Of a stretch of DNA of 64,000 nt, positions 16,755-25,363 are shown in pieces. The notes beneath the pieces are model-generated. The model saw only the letters and a program-made list of their open reading frames with translations, was not told the origin of the DNA and searched no databases. The DNA is taken from positions 310,001 to 374,000 of the forward strand of contig CAVSKX010000004.1 in the NCBI GenBank assembly GCA_963728765.1, in the 5' to 3' direction. How positions within the stretch are numbered: the stretch's first letter is position 1; the number at the start of each line of letters is the position of its first letter. Origin of the DNA: AC-32 sp963728765 (GTDB lineage Bacteria; Actinomycetota; Thermoleophilia; Gaiellales; Gaiellaceae). The translations under genes and the position numbers were made by a program.

Positions 16755-17234
16755 ATGTCCGAACGGTCAAAAGCCCAGGAGCTGTCGCTTCTCGCCACCG
16801 AGGTCGACTCGCTCGAGAAAGCGCTCGTACTCGCGCAGACCGAGCAGGTGCACGAGTCCGAGCGTAGGAAGCGAGCTGACGTGCAGGCCGAGAAGCTTCG
16901 GCAGGAGTTGCGCCATGCGCGCCGCCGCGCGAAGGCAGCCGAGCGCGAGCTCGCGAGGCTGTCAGCAGGGGTAGGCGCAACGGAGCACCGCGCCAGGTCG
17001 ACGGAGCGCGAGCTGCGCGAGCAGCTCGAGCAGGAGCAGCAGCGCAACGAGGTGCTAAGCCACGAAGTCGAGCGGGTCGAGGCCGAGCGCCGCACCCTGC
17101 AGCGGAACCTGCGTGAGGTGCTCGGGAATCTCCGTCACGCAGCGCAGGAGGCACGCGGCTCGCGCGCCCGCTCGGCGGAGACGCTCGACGATGCGACGCT
17201 CGTCTCGGTGCGGCGGCCCGACGTCGGCTGGTAG
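16755..17234 (+). CDS. predicted coiled-coil protein
   Basis: 159 residues, almost entirely helical and charged (VDSLEKALVLAQTEQVHESE, ERELREQLEQEQQRNEVL). Opposite-strand frames overlap it, but this frame has the most natural composition and a clean ATG. The ribosome site is weak. The family is not recognised; it may function with the previous coiled-coil gene, or be a low-complexity frame only. Confidence 0.5.
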   Translation: MSERSKAQELSLLATEVDSLEKALVLAQTEQVHESERRKRADVQAEKLRQELRHARRRAKAAERELARLSAGVGATEHRARSTERELREQLEQEQQRNEVLSHEVERVEAERRTLQRNLREVLGNLRHAAQEARGSRARSAETLDDATLVSVRRPDVGW

Positions 17235-17306
17235 GCCGCTGACGCTCGGCGCGTAGTTCCCGTCTTCGGTACGGGGGCGGCTTCGGCGACTCTCAGACGT
17301 CGAGGG

Positions 17307-18758
17307 TCATCGCGGGTCCAGTTCCAGCCGCTCGATCAGCCGGCCGTACTGCTCGAGGTGGCGGTCGCCGAGGAACTCCCGGACCGCCCGTGCGCGGGCG
17401 TTGTGTGCGAGGCGCGCCGCCTCGTCGCGATCGCGGAGGACCGTTTCGACCGCTTCGCCGAATGCGCGCAGGTCGGTCGGATCGTCGATCAGCAGCCCCT
17501 GCGTACCGTCGTCGATCTGGTCGGCGATGCCTCCGACGGCACTCGCGACGATCGGCCGCTCCTTCCACATCGCCTCGGCGACCGTCAACCCGAATCCTTC
17601 GGCGAGGCTCTTCTGCACGACGACGGCCGCGTGCCGTTGGATCGCGTTGACGATGGCCGCCGCCTCGTCTGGATCGGCCATCGGCGTGCACGCGAGATGG
17701 GTGCGGCTTCGAATGGCGTGGGGGAGTTCGCGCCAGATCGAGATGCACTCGTCGAGCACCTCTGCGGCCTCGGGGTCGTCGGCGACGCCCCTCACCGCCG
17801 GCCCGCAGAGCAGGAGGTGCGCCCCGAGGGAGGGGTCGACGTGCTCGGCGAAGCCCGTCAGCACGCCGGGCATGTCCTTCATGCGGTCCCAGCGGGAGAC
17901 CTGTGCGACGAGCGGGGCATCGGCAGGCGGCGGCGGCCCGGTCTGGAGCACGTCCACGCGCCGGTTGATCCGACCGCGCGAGCCGTCGCGACGGGTGAAC
18001 GGCACTGCAGGCGGCGAACCGACGCCTTCGAGCAGGCCCACATACGACAGGGACAGCAGGACGTTGTGCCGTGAGATCGGTTCGTTCTTCGCCGAGAAGG
18101 GATCGATGGAGGGCGGAATCACGTGCACCTGCGCCGCGTCCGCCCAAGGCGGCGCGAACGCGGTGCGCGAGACCACGATCGCTTCGACGTCCGCGAGGTA
18201 CGGTCGCAGGAACTCCCAGGCGCGCTCGGTCCACCGGTTCGGCTCGTCCAGCCCGACGTGGCAGCGCCAGACGACGCGCGCGCCGGCACGCCGCGCCGGC
18301 GAGGCGAGGCCTGCGGGTTGCGGGTCGTGGACGAGCACGATGTCGCCCGGCTGAACGAGGGCGAGCAGCTCGTCCGCGTTGCGCCGCTGGACGGCCTCGT
18401 AGTGGCGGCGCTCCTCTTCGCCGAGCTCGCCGCCGTCGCCGGGGGTTCCGTAGAGGCCGTTGTGGATTCGCTTCGTGATCGCGAAGAACGCCGGGTCGCC
18501 TTCGATCACGACCCAGCGCGCATCGATGCCGGCGCCCCGCGCGTAAGCGAGCAGCGTCTGCAGCATCTCCGCGACGCCGCCCCCGGCCGCGGTCGAGTTG
18601 ACGTTGATCACCGAGCGGCCGGCGAGCCTCGCCTGCGTCGCCTCGGCGATGTGCTCGAATTGGGCCAGCCGCTCTGCTCCGATGAGGGGCTCGAGCCGGG
18701 CAGCGTCGAGCGCCTGAACCTCAACCTCATGGAGCCTTGAGGGTTGCCGCACGGTCAT
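17307..18758 (-). CDS. treT: trehalose synthase, retaining GT4 glycosyltransferase (TreT type)
   Basis: Makes trehalose from an NDP-glucose and glucose. The 483 residues show the TreT signature INVNSTAAGGGVAEMLQTLL near residue 50, VLVHDPQPAGL, VWRCHVGLDEPN, VIPPSIDPFSAKN, a catalytic block VQKSLAEGFGLTVAEAMWK with the GT4 E-x7-E motif, and ASAVGGIADQI. TreT is known from hyperthermophiles and Rubrobacter. ATG 18758 has an excellent AGGAGG site. It stands alone; the product would serve as an osmo- and desiccation protectant. Confidence 0.92.
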   Translation of the reverse strand: MTVRQPSRLHEVEVQALDAARLEPLIGAERLAQFEHIAEATQARLAGRSVINVNSTAAGGGVAEMLQTLLAYARGAGIDARWVVIEGDPAFFAITKRIHNGLYGTPGDGGELGEEERRHYEAVQRRNADELLALVQPGDIVLVHDPQPAGLASPARRAGARVVWRCHVGLDEPNRWTERAWEFLRPYLADVEAIVVSRTAFAPPWADAAQVHVIPPSIDPFSAKNEPISRHNVLLSLSYVGLLEGVGSPPAVPFTRRDGSRGRINRRVDVLQTGPPPPADAPLVAQVSRWDRMKDMPGVLTGFAEHVDPSLGAHLLLCGPAVRGVADDPEAAEVLDECISIWRELPHAIRSRTHLACTPMADPDEAAAIVNAIQRHAAVVVQKSLAEGFGLTVAEAMWKERPIVASAVGGIADQIDDGTQGLLIDDPTDLRAFGEAVETVLRDRDEAARLAHNARARAVREFLGDRHLEQYGRLIERLELDPR

Positions 18759-18918
18759 CGTGCACCTCCTGTTTCAGCGCGCGATCGATGCGTTTCCAGC
18801 GAACGTCTCGCACAGTCGCGGGCGGGCTGCCATCGGGGAGATCCCCGATTCGAACGAGTGGGCAACTCGATCGACACTCCGTCGGTCGAGCGCGCAACCC
18901 ATCCGCGATCATCCGCGC

Positions 18919-19193
18919 GTGCAGCGCGGGGAGCTCGTCCGGATCGGTATCGCGGCCGTGCTCGTGCTTGCCGCGGGCCTGGCGCACCAGCTCGACGCCG
19001 CGCTCGTGTTCGTCAGCCTCCTATTCGCGACGGAGCTGAGCCTTGTCTTCCCGACGCTGCTCGCAATAGCGCTGCTTATCTCCGCCACCGGATGGCGCTC
19101 GTCGTCTACGCCGGCGAGAGCAACCGGGAGGAAGGCGCCATCCTGATCGGCCTCTACGTCGTGATCGCCTCGAGCTTCTGGTGGGGCGCCTAG
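18919..19193 (+). pseudogene. C-terminal relic of a Cax/ChaA-type Ca2+/H+ antiporter
   Basis: One frame encodes LDAALVFVSLLFATELSLVF and PTLLAIALLISATG; after about base 19090 a second frame continues with YAGESNREEGAILIGLYVVI and stops with TAG at 19191. Joined, they match the last two helices of calcium/proton exchangers, with the DGESNxxEG-like block between them. The rest of the antiporter is absent. A palindrome ATCGGGGA/TCCCCGAT lies just upstream at 18832-18849. A small intact membrane protein in the first frame (18919-19146) is the alternative. Confidence 0.45.
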
Positions 19194-19227
19194 GGTTCTG
19201 CCCCAGGTAGCATCGCTTGCGGTCCCT

Positions 19228-20436
19228 GTGCCAGCGGTCACCCCGGACGTCTCGGATCGCCTGCTCGCGGTGGGTGTGTCGCACCACCACGCACCTCTCG
19301 AGGTGCGCGAGCGCCTCTACCTCCAGGACGGCCACGCGGCGGAGCTCGCAGCCGATCTCGGTGAGGCGGTCGTGCTCTCGACGTGCAACCGCACCGAGGT
19401 CTACCTCGCCGGCGGGAGCCCGGACGCCGCGAAGGCGGAGCTCGAGCGCCGCTCCGGGCTCGAGCTCGGCGGCGTGCTCGCGCGCTGGGACGACGGCGAG
19501 GCGGTCTCGCACCTCTTCCGGGTCGCGGCCGGGCTCGACTCGCTCGTGCCGGGCGAGTCGCAGATCCTCGGCCAGGTGCGCGAGGCGTACGACGCGGCGC
19601 GGACGGCCGGCGCGACCGGCCCGCTGCTGAACCGGCTGTTCGAGGAGGCGCTGCACGCCGGAAAGCGCGTTCGCACCGAGGCGAAGCTGCACGAGCTCCC
19701 GGAGTCGGTCGCCGCCTCCGCGGTCGAGCTCGCGGTGCGCGAGCTGGGGGGAGCGGAGGGGAGGCGCGCGCTCCTGTTCGGCGCGGGCCGCATGAGCGAG
19801 CTCGCCGCCCGCGACCTGCGCGCCCGCGCGGCGGAGGTCGTCGTCTCGAGCCGCACGCTCGAGAGCGCGCAGGACCTCGTCGACCGGGTCGGCGGCCGCG
19901 CCGCGGCGTTCGACGCGGTCGCGGTCGAGCTCCCCGACGCCGATCTCGTCATCTCGGCCACCCGCTGCCCGTACCCGATCCTCCATGCGGAGGCGGTGCG
20001 GCCACGCGACAAGCCGCTCGTGCTCGTGGACGTCGCCGTGCCGCGCGACCTCGACCCCGCGATCGGCGAGCTCGACGGCTGCACGCTCTTCGACATCGAC
20101 GCGCTCGGCGAGGGCCTCGTGGGACGCGAGGAGGACGTGCGCGAGGCCGAGATGATCGTCGCCGAGGAGGCGGCCCGCTTCGCGGAATGGCGGCGCGCCC
20201 GCGACGCAGCCGGGGCGATCCGCGACCTGCGGCAACGGGCCGAGGAGATCCGCTCGGAGGAGCTCGCGCGCGCCGGCTCGCGTCTGGCCGATCTATCGCC
20301 ACGGGAGCGCCAGACGGTCGAGACGCTGACGACGCAGATCGTGAACAAGCTCCTGCACGCGCCCACGGTTCGCGCCAAGGAGGCGGGCTCGGAGCCGCTG
20401 CGCGATCTCTTCGCGCTGCGCGACGAGCGGGAGTGA
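19228..20436 (+). CDS. hemA: glutamyl-tRNA reductase
   Basis: First committed step of tetrapyrrole synthesis by the C5 route: glutamyl-tRNA to glutamate-1-semialdehyde. The 402 residues include GVSHHHAPLEVRER, the catalytic cysteine in LSTCNRTEVY near residue 53, VPGESQILGQVREAY, the NADPH fold with LLFGAGRMSELAARDL near 180, and a C-terminal dimerisation helix. The start is GTG 19228. The stop overlaps the hemL start in GTGA, so the enzyme that makes the unstable semialdehyde is coupled to the one that consumes it. Confidence 0.96.
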   Translation: MPAVTPDVSDRLLAVGVSHHHAPLEVRERLYLQDGHAAELAADLGEAVVLSTCNRTEVYLAGGSPDAAKAELERRSGLELGGVLARWDDGEAVSHLFRVAAGLDSLVPGESQILGQVREAYDAARTAGATGPLLNRLFEEALHAGKRVRTEAKLHELPESVAASAVELAVRELGGAEGRRALLFGAGRMSELAARDLRARAAEVVVSSRTLESAQDLVDRVGGRAAAFDAVAVELPDADLVISATRCPYPILHAEAVRPRDKPLVLVDVAVPRDLDPAIGELDGCTLFDIDALGEGLVGREEDVREAEMIVAEEAARFAEWRRARDAAGAIRDLRQRAEEIRSEELARAGSRLADLSPRERQTVETLTTQIVNKLLHAPTVRAKEAGSEPLRDLFALRDERE

Positions 20437-21593
20437 GCTCCGGAGAGCTCTACGCCCGGGCGCTGAAGGTCATCCCGGGCGGGGTCAACTCGCCCGTGCG
20501 CGCGATGAAGGCGGTCGGGCTCGAGGAGCCGCTGTTCGCCGCGCGGGGTGAAGGCGCCTACCTCACCGACGTCGACGGACGCCGGTACGTCGACTGGGTG
20601 CTCTCGTGGGGCCCGCTGATCTTCGGGCACGCCGACCCGGAGACCGTCGAGGCCGTGGTCGCGGCGGCGCGCGACGGCACCACCTTCGGCACCGCGACCG
20701 AGCGGGAGGTCGAGCTGGCGGAGGAGATCGTCGCGGCGATCCCGTCGGTCGAGATGGTGCGGCTCGTCTCGTCGGGGACCGAGGCGGCGATGACCGCGCT
20801 GCGGCTGGCGCGGGCCGTGACCGGCCGCGAGCCGTTCGTGCGCTTCCGCGGCGGCTACCACGGGCACGCCGACCCGTTTCTTTCGGAGGCAGGCTCAGGC
20901 GTGCGGACGCTGGGGATCGATGCGCAGGGCGAGGGGCGCGTGGTGGATTACAACGACCTCGACGCGGTCGAGGTCGCGATCGACGGCGCGGCGTGCGTCT
21001 TCGTCGAGCCGGTCGCGGGGAACATGGGCGTCGTCCCGCCTGCGGACGGCTTCCTCGAGGGGCTGCGGCGGCTCTGCGACGAGAGCGGCGCGCTGCTCGT
21101 CTTCGACGAGGTGATCACGGGGTTCCGGGTGGCGCGCGGTGGCGCCCAGGAGCGGTTCGGCGTGCTGCCCGACCTGACCGTGCTCGGGAAGATCGTCGGC
21201 GGCGGTCTCCCGCTCGCGGCCTTCGGGGGCCGCGCGGAGCTGATGGAGCGCCTCGCGCCGGCCGGCAACGTCTACCAGGCGGGGACGCTGTCGGGGAACC
21301 CGCTTGCGACGGCGGCCGGCCTCTCGGTCCTGCGGCGGCTCACGTCCGAGGTGTACGAGCAGCTCGAGCAGAAGGGGCAGCGGCTCGACGCGCTCGCGCA
21401 CTACGGCCGCTTCGAGCGAGTGGGGGCGATGGCGACGCTGTTCGTCGACGACTACCCGGCGCTGTTCCGCCACCTACTCGACCGCGGCGTCTACCTCGCG
21501 CCGTCGCAGAACGAGGCGATGTTCCTCTCGACTGCCCACGGCGACGAGGAGATCGACCGCACGATCGCGGCGGTCGGCGAGCTCTTCAGCTAG
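20433..21593 (+). CDS. hemL: glutamate-1-semialdehyde 2,1-aminomutase
   Basis: PLP enzyme converting glutamate-1-semialdehyde to 5-aminolevulinate. Visible motifs are VIPGGVNSPVRAMKAVG near the N-terminus, SSGTEAAMTALRLAR, FRGGYHGHADPFL, VFDEVITGFR and the PLP lysine in LGKIVGGGLPLAAFGG. GTG 20433 overlaps the hemA stop. At 386 residues it is about 40 shorter than usual; the shortening lies between RLDALAHYGRF and the final domain, where part of the small C-terminal subdomain is trimmed. The active site appears complete. Confidence 0.95.
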   Translation: MSSGELYARALKVIPGGVNSPVRAMKAVGLEEPLFAARGEGAYLTDVDGRRYVDWVLSWGPLIFGHADPETVEAVVAAARDGTTFGTATEREVELAEEIVAAIPSVEMVRLVSSGTEAAMTALRLARAVTGREPFVRFRGGYHGHADPFLSEAGSGVRTLGIDAQGEGRVVDYNDLDAVEVAIDGAACVFVEPVAGNMGVVPPADGFLEGLRRLCDESGALLVFDEVITGFRVARGGAQERFGVLPDLTVLGKIVGGGLPLAAFGGRAELMERLAPAGNVYQAGTLSGNPLATAAGLSVLRRLTSEVYEQLEQKGQRLDALAHYGRFERVGAMATLFVDDYPALFRHLLDRGVYLAPSQNEAMFLSTAHGDEEIDRTIAAVGELFS

Positions 21594-22068
21594 GCCACGT
21601 CTCGGCGAGGCGGCTGCGGGTCTCGGCCAGGTGCTCCGGGAGGACCTTCACGTCCGCGAGGACGGGCATGAAGTTCGTGTCGCCGGCCCACCGGGGGACG
21701 ATGTGGAGATGGACGTGGTCGAGGACTCCAGCGCCTGCGATCCGGCCCAGATTCCAGCCGAGGTTGTGACCCTGCGGCCCGTAGACCTGGGCGAGCGCGC
21801 CGATCCCGCTCTGCGCGAGCCGGTGGATTTCCAGCGCCTCGTCGTCGGTCATCTCGCCGAACTCGCCCACGTGCCGGTAGGGGGCCACCATCAGGTGTCC
21901 CGAGGCGTACGGAAACCTGTTCAGCAGGACGAATGCCAGCTCGCCGCGGTGCACGACGAGCTTCTCCTCGTCGTCGCCGGCCGCTGCCTCACAGAACACG
22001 CAGCCGAGCTGCTCGTCCGCTTGCTTGATGTATTCGAGCCGCCACGGCGCCCAGAGCTGCTTGGTCAC
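21586..22068 (-). CDS. HIT-family nucleotide hydrolase/phosphorylase
   Basis: 160 residues with the histidine-triad motif HVHLHIVPRW near residue 115 and an N-terminal C-x2-C (GCVFCEA). This is the layout of actinobacterial HIT proteins of the Ap4A phosphorylase/hydrolase branch (start KQLWAPWRLEYI). It acts on dinucleoside polyphosphates or AMP conjugates. GTG 22068 is the start. The 3' end overlaps hemL by 8 bases on the opposite strand. Confidence 0.92.
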   Translation of the reverse strand: MTKQLWAPWRLEYIKQADEQLGCVFCEAAAGDDEEKLVVHRGELAFVLLNRFPYASGHLMVAPYRHVGEFGEMTDDEALEIHRLAQSGIGALAQVYGPQGHNLGWNLGRIAGAGVLDHVHLHIVPRWAGDTNFMPVLADVKVLPEHLAETRSRLAETWPS

Positions 22069-22097
22069 GCGGGCGAGCCTATCGCTCGGCGCTCTGG

Positions 22098-23060
22098 GTG
22101 CTTAAAATCCTGCACGTGAAGCGGTTCGTGCTGTTCGTCGCATTGGCTGCCATCGCTTCCGGAGCCGCCGCCCCGAGCGCCCAGCGAACGGCGGTGGTAC
22201 CGGCGGGGGTCGGGATCGGTGGCATTCGCCTGGGCGGGCTCAGCTCCGAGGAGGCCAGGAATGCGGTCACGTGGTGGTACAACCGCCCGCTCCACTTCTC
22301 CTTCCTCAAGAAGCACTGGGCCGTCAGGCCCGCGGCGCTCGGTGCATCCGTCGACGCCGACGAGGCCGTTGCCCAGGTGCTCAAGGCGCGGCCGACCGAC
22401 CACCCGTCGCTGCGCGTGAGCGTCGACCCGGCGAAGGTTCGACGCTACGTGCGCGCGCTCAACGGGCAGCTGTCGATCGAGGCGCAGGACGCCACCGTGG
22501 CGCTCAGCGGCCTGCGGCCGGTGGTGCAGCCCGGCAAGGCGGGGCTCGAGCTGAACCAGCAGAAGACCGTGACTCTGATCCAGGCCGCACTGGCGGTTGC
22601 CCGGCGCCCGGTGCTGAAGCCGGCCTCGCGTACGGTCGCCCCGTCGGTGACCTCGAGCAACTTCGGCCCGGTCATCGTCATCTACCGTGGCTCGAACCAG
22701 CTCCATCTCTACAACGGCTCGCGGGCGTGGCGCACCTTCCAGGTTGCGACCGGGCAGGCGATCTACCCGACCCCGCTCGGGTCGTGGCACATCGTGGACA
22801 TGCAGCGCAACCCGTGGTGGCGGCCGCCGGACTCGCCGTGGGCGCAGGGGCTCAAGCCGATCCCGCCGGGACCGGGGAACCCGCTCGGCACGCGCTGGAT
22901 GGGCCTGGACGCCGCGGGCGTCGGCATGCACGGCACACCGGACGCGGCCTCGATCGGCTACTCGGCCTCACACGGCTGCATCCGCATGCGGATCCCGGAC
23001 GCGGAGTGGCTCTTCGGCCACGTCCACATCGGGACACCGGTCTTCATCGTCAGCGCGTAG
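22098..23060 (+). CDS. secreted L,D-transpeptidase (YkuD domain)
   Basis: 320 residues, with an N-terminal hydrophobic signal (VLFVALAAIASGAAA), a peptidoglycan-binding-like region with GVGIGGIRLGGLSSEEAR, and a C-terminal YkuD domain. The catalytic block is SASHGCIRM, with Cys at about 294. It forms 3-3 cross-links in peptidoglycan or attaches proteins to it outside the membrane. GTG 22098 or GTG 22116 may be the start. The tail is 3 bases from the convergent cyclase gene. Confidence 0.92.
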   Translation: MLKILHVKRFVLFVALAAIASGAAAPSAQRTAVVPAGVGIGGIRLGGLSSEEARNAVTWWYNRPLHFSFLKKHWAVRPAALGASVDADEAVAQVLKARPTDHPSLRVSVDPAKVRRYVRALNGQLSIEAQDATVALSGLRPVVQPGKAGLELNQQKTVTLIQAALAVARRPVLKPASRTVAPSVTSSNFGPVIVIYRGSNQLHLYNGSRAWRTFQVATGQAIYPTPLGSWHIVDMQRNPWWRPPDSPWAQGLKPIPPGPGNPLGTRWMGLDAAGVGMHGTPDAASIGYSASHGCIRMRIPDAEWLFGHVHIGTPVFIVSA

Positions 23061-23063
23061 GCG

Positions 23064-24275
23064 CTACTCGACCTTGCCGATCAGGTGGTGGGCGAAGGTC
23101 CACCAGCCGATCAGGCGCACGTGGTCGCTGCCGCCCTCGCGCGCGATGCCGAGGACATCGCGGTGGTTCGCCTGCCCGCGCCGCTCGTGCGTCCAGACGA
23201 CGACAGCGTCGTCTCCGTCGAAGTAGCACAGGCGCCGTCCACCCGGCTTGCCGGGACCGTGCGCCCAGGCGCCCTCGCCGCCCCAGCTGAGCGAGTTGCA
23301 CTTGCCGGTGTTGCGCCCGAGCTTCTGGCCCTTTCGCGCGGAGTCGTACGCCGCCCGCACGGCCTTGCCGCTCGGGTAGATCGAGACCTGCCACCGGTCC
23401 GGGCGGAAGCCCTGTGCGCCCTCCGGCGGTAGGCACACGGCCGTCGCGACCGCGCCGACGTCGGCGACCGTCTGCCGCACGCACCCCTTGCGCAGGCTGG
23501 TGGGGACCAGTGCGATCACGTCCGAGGCCGGCGCCACGTGCTGCGTGGCCGAGGCACTCGTTCCGGTCCCGGTTCCGGTCGGCCCCCTCGCCGCGCCGGC
23601 GCTCGTCCCACCGCTGTTCCCGGAAGTCAGGTAGACGACTGCGGCGGCGGTCGCGGCGGCGATCAGGACGACTCCGAGCCCCACGCGCCAGCCGATACGG
23701 CCTGGCTTGCCGAAGATCATCAGGATCCAGGGCTGGGACTGCTGCTCGCCCTCGGGAGCGACGCGGATCAGGCGGACGGTGTCGGCGATCCCCTTCAGGT
23801 GCGCCCGGCCGCGATCGAGGTAGCGCAGCCCCGGCACACGGCCGGCGAGGTGGCTCGTACCTTCGCTGACGATGATCTCGCCGCTCTGGGCGAGCCCGCA
23901 GAGCCGCGCGGCGATATTGAGCGCCGCACCGCGAAACGACCCGTCCTCGAGCTTGATCGCCTCGCCCGAGTCGATTCCGATCCCGACGCGGATCGGGCAG
24001 TTCGAGACCATGTCGGTCTCCTCGGAGAACTGGCTCTGCAGGTCCATTGCCGCGCGGATGGCCTGGCGCGCAGAGTCGAAGACCGCCAGGGCCTCGTCCC
24101 CGCGAATCTCGATCAGCTCCCCGCCGCGGACCTGGACGCCGTCGCGAACGATCTCGCTGAACCTCGCGGCGAGCTTCGCGGACGCCTCGTCGCCGTGCTG
24201 CTCCGTGAAGCGCGTGTAGCCGCGGATGTCCGCGATCAGGAAAGTGCGAACCAGTGTGCTGCTCTCGTCTTCCAC
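23064..24275 (-). CDS. membrane-anchored class III adenylate/guanylate cyclase with extracytoplasmic domain
   Basis: About 403 residues. The N-terminal cyclase domain has LIADIRGYTRFTEQHGDEAS, a second metal site in IEIRGDEALAVFD and the transition-state residues in GAALNIAARL. A single helix (GLGVVLIAAATAAAVVYL, near residue 215) is followed by a Gly/Ser/Thr linker and a 130-residue outside domain with cysteines (KGCVRQ, GKCNSLSW, RLCYF). The order cyclase-TM-outside domain suggests signalling from a cell-surface cue. GTG 24275 is chosen; TTG 24314 also keeps the frame. Confidence 0.85.
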   Translation of the reverse strand: MEDESSTLVRTFLIADIRGYTRFTEQHGDEASAKLAARFSEIVRDGVQVRGGELIEIRGDEALAVFDSARQAIRAAMDLQSQFSEETDMVSNCPIRVGIGIDSGEAIKLEDGSFRGAALNIAARLCGLAQSGEIIVSEGTSHLAGRVPGLRYLDRGRAHLKGIADTVRLIRVAPEGEQQSQPWILMIFGKPGRIGWRVGLGVVLIAAATAAAVVYLTSGNSGGTSAGAARGPTGTGTGTSASATQHVAPASDVIALVPTSLRKGCVRQTVADVGAVATAVCLPPEGAQGFRPDRWQVSIYPSGKAVRAAYDSARKGQKLGRNTGKCNSLSWGGEGAWAHGPGKPGGRRLCYFDGDDAVVVWTHERRGQANHRDVLGIAREGGSDHVRLIGWWTFAHHLIGKVE

Positions 24276-24373
24276 GCCGCCCCCGAGTGTGACGCCTCCT
24301 GCTTGCCAGCTCAAGCCTGCGACCCCGAATGCCTATCAGACGGGGCTCGGGGGCGTCTTCTTCCGCCGGGGGC

Positions 24374-25363
24374 TCAGAGCCAGCGCTTCAGCCGGAAGAA
24401 CGCGGTCAGGGCCAGCGCCAGGCCGGCCATGAAGCCGATGATCCCCCAGAACGCCGCGGCGGTCTCGAACCCGGGGAAGTGGACGTTCATGCCGAAGATG
24501 CCCGTGATCAGCGTCAGCGGCAGGAGGATCACGGTCACGACCGTCAGCACGCGCAGGACGTCGTTCTGGCGGTGCGAGATGACCGACTCGTTCGTGTCCT
24601 CGAGCGCCTCGACGACCTCCTTGTAGTTGTCGAGGAGGTCCCAGATCCGCTCGGAGGCATCGACGATGTCGTCGAAGTAGAGCTCCAGGTCCTCGGGCAG
24701 GAAGCGCTCGATCTGCCGCTCGAGCAGCCGCAGCGTCGAGCGCTCCGGCTTGATGATCTTGCGGTAGGAGATGATCTCCTGCTTGACGTTGGAGAGATCG
24801 CGCACGACGTCCTCGGCGCGCTCCTCGAACATGTCGTCCTCGACGGCGTCCAGCTTGTGCCCGATCTTGTCGAGGATCGGGAAGCAGTAGTCGAAGAGGT
24901 CGTCGAGGATGTGGTAGAGCAGGTAGCCCGACCCCTTGCCGAACAGCTGCTCCCGCAGCTCCTCCTCTTCCTCGCAGCGGTGGAAGAGCCGCGTCACCGG
25001 CAGCAGCTCGACGGCCGGCAGCGTGACAAGCCACCCGTTCCCGAGGAAGACGTCGAGCTCGGCTGCGTTCAGGCGCTGGATCGCCTTGTCGTAGACCGGG
25101 AAGTGGAGGACGCCGAAGAGGTAGTCCGGGTACTCGTCCACCTTCGGGCGCTGGCGGCGCGAGAGGACGTCCTCGAGGTCGAGCGGGTGCCAGCCGTACC
25201 GATCGGCGAGCTGCGACGCCTCCTCGAGGGTCGGTGCGTCGAGGTGAACCCAGGTCAGGCCGTGTGCTTGGAGCTCTGCGACGCGCGGCTCAGGCCGTGT
25301 GTCGACGTCCCTCGCCTGGGTGCGAGGCCTCAGGGGGCGCTTGATGCGGGGCAGGCTCGGCAC
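24374..25363 (-). CDS. corA: CorA-family divalent metal ion transporter
   Basis: Mg2+/Co2+ channel. The 329 residues show a cytoplasmic N-terminal domain, long helices (YKEVVEALEDTNESVISHR) and two C-terminal transmembrane segments with the signature GIFGMNVHFPG (GMN). GTG 25363 gives the right length. Its start lies 74 bases inside the upstream MFS gene on the same strand, an unusually long overlap that suggests tight coupling or a later CorA start. Confidence 0.94.
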   Translation of the reverse strand: MPSLPRIKRPLRPRTQARDVDTRPEPRVAELQAHGLTWVHLDAPTLEEASQLADRYGWHPLDLEDVLSRRQRPKVDEYPDYLFGVLHFPVYDKAIQRLNAAELDVFLGNGWLVTLPAVELLPVTRLFHRCEEEEELREQLFGKGSGYLLYHILDDLFDYCFPILDKIGHKLDAVEDDMFEERAEDVVRDLSNVKQEIISYRKIIKPERSTLRLLERQIERFLPEDLELYFDDIVDASERIWDLLDNYKEVVEALEDTNESVISHRQNDVLRVLTVVTVILLPLTLITGIFGMNVHFPGFETAAAFWGIIGFMAGLALALTAFFRLKRWL

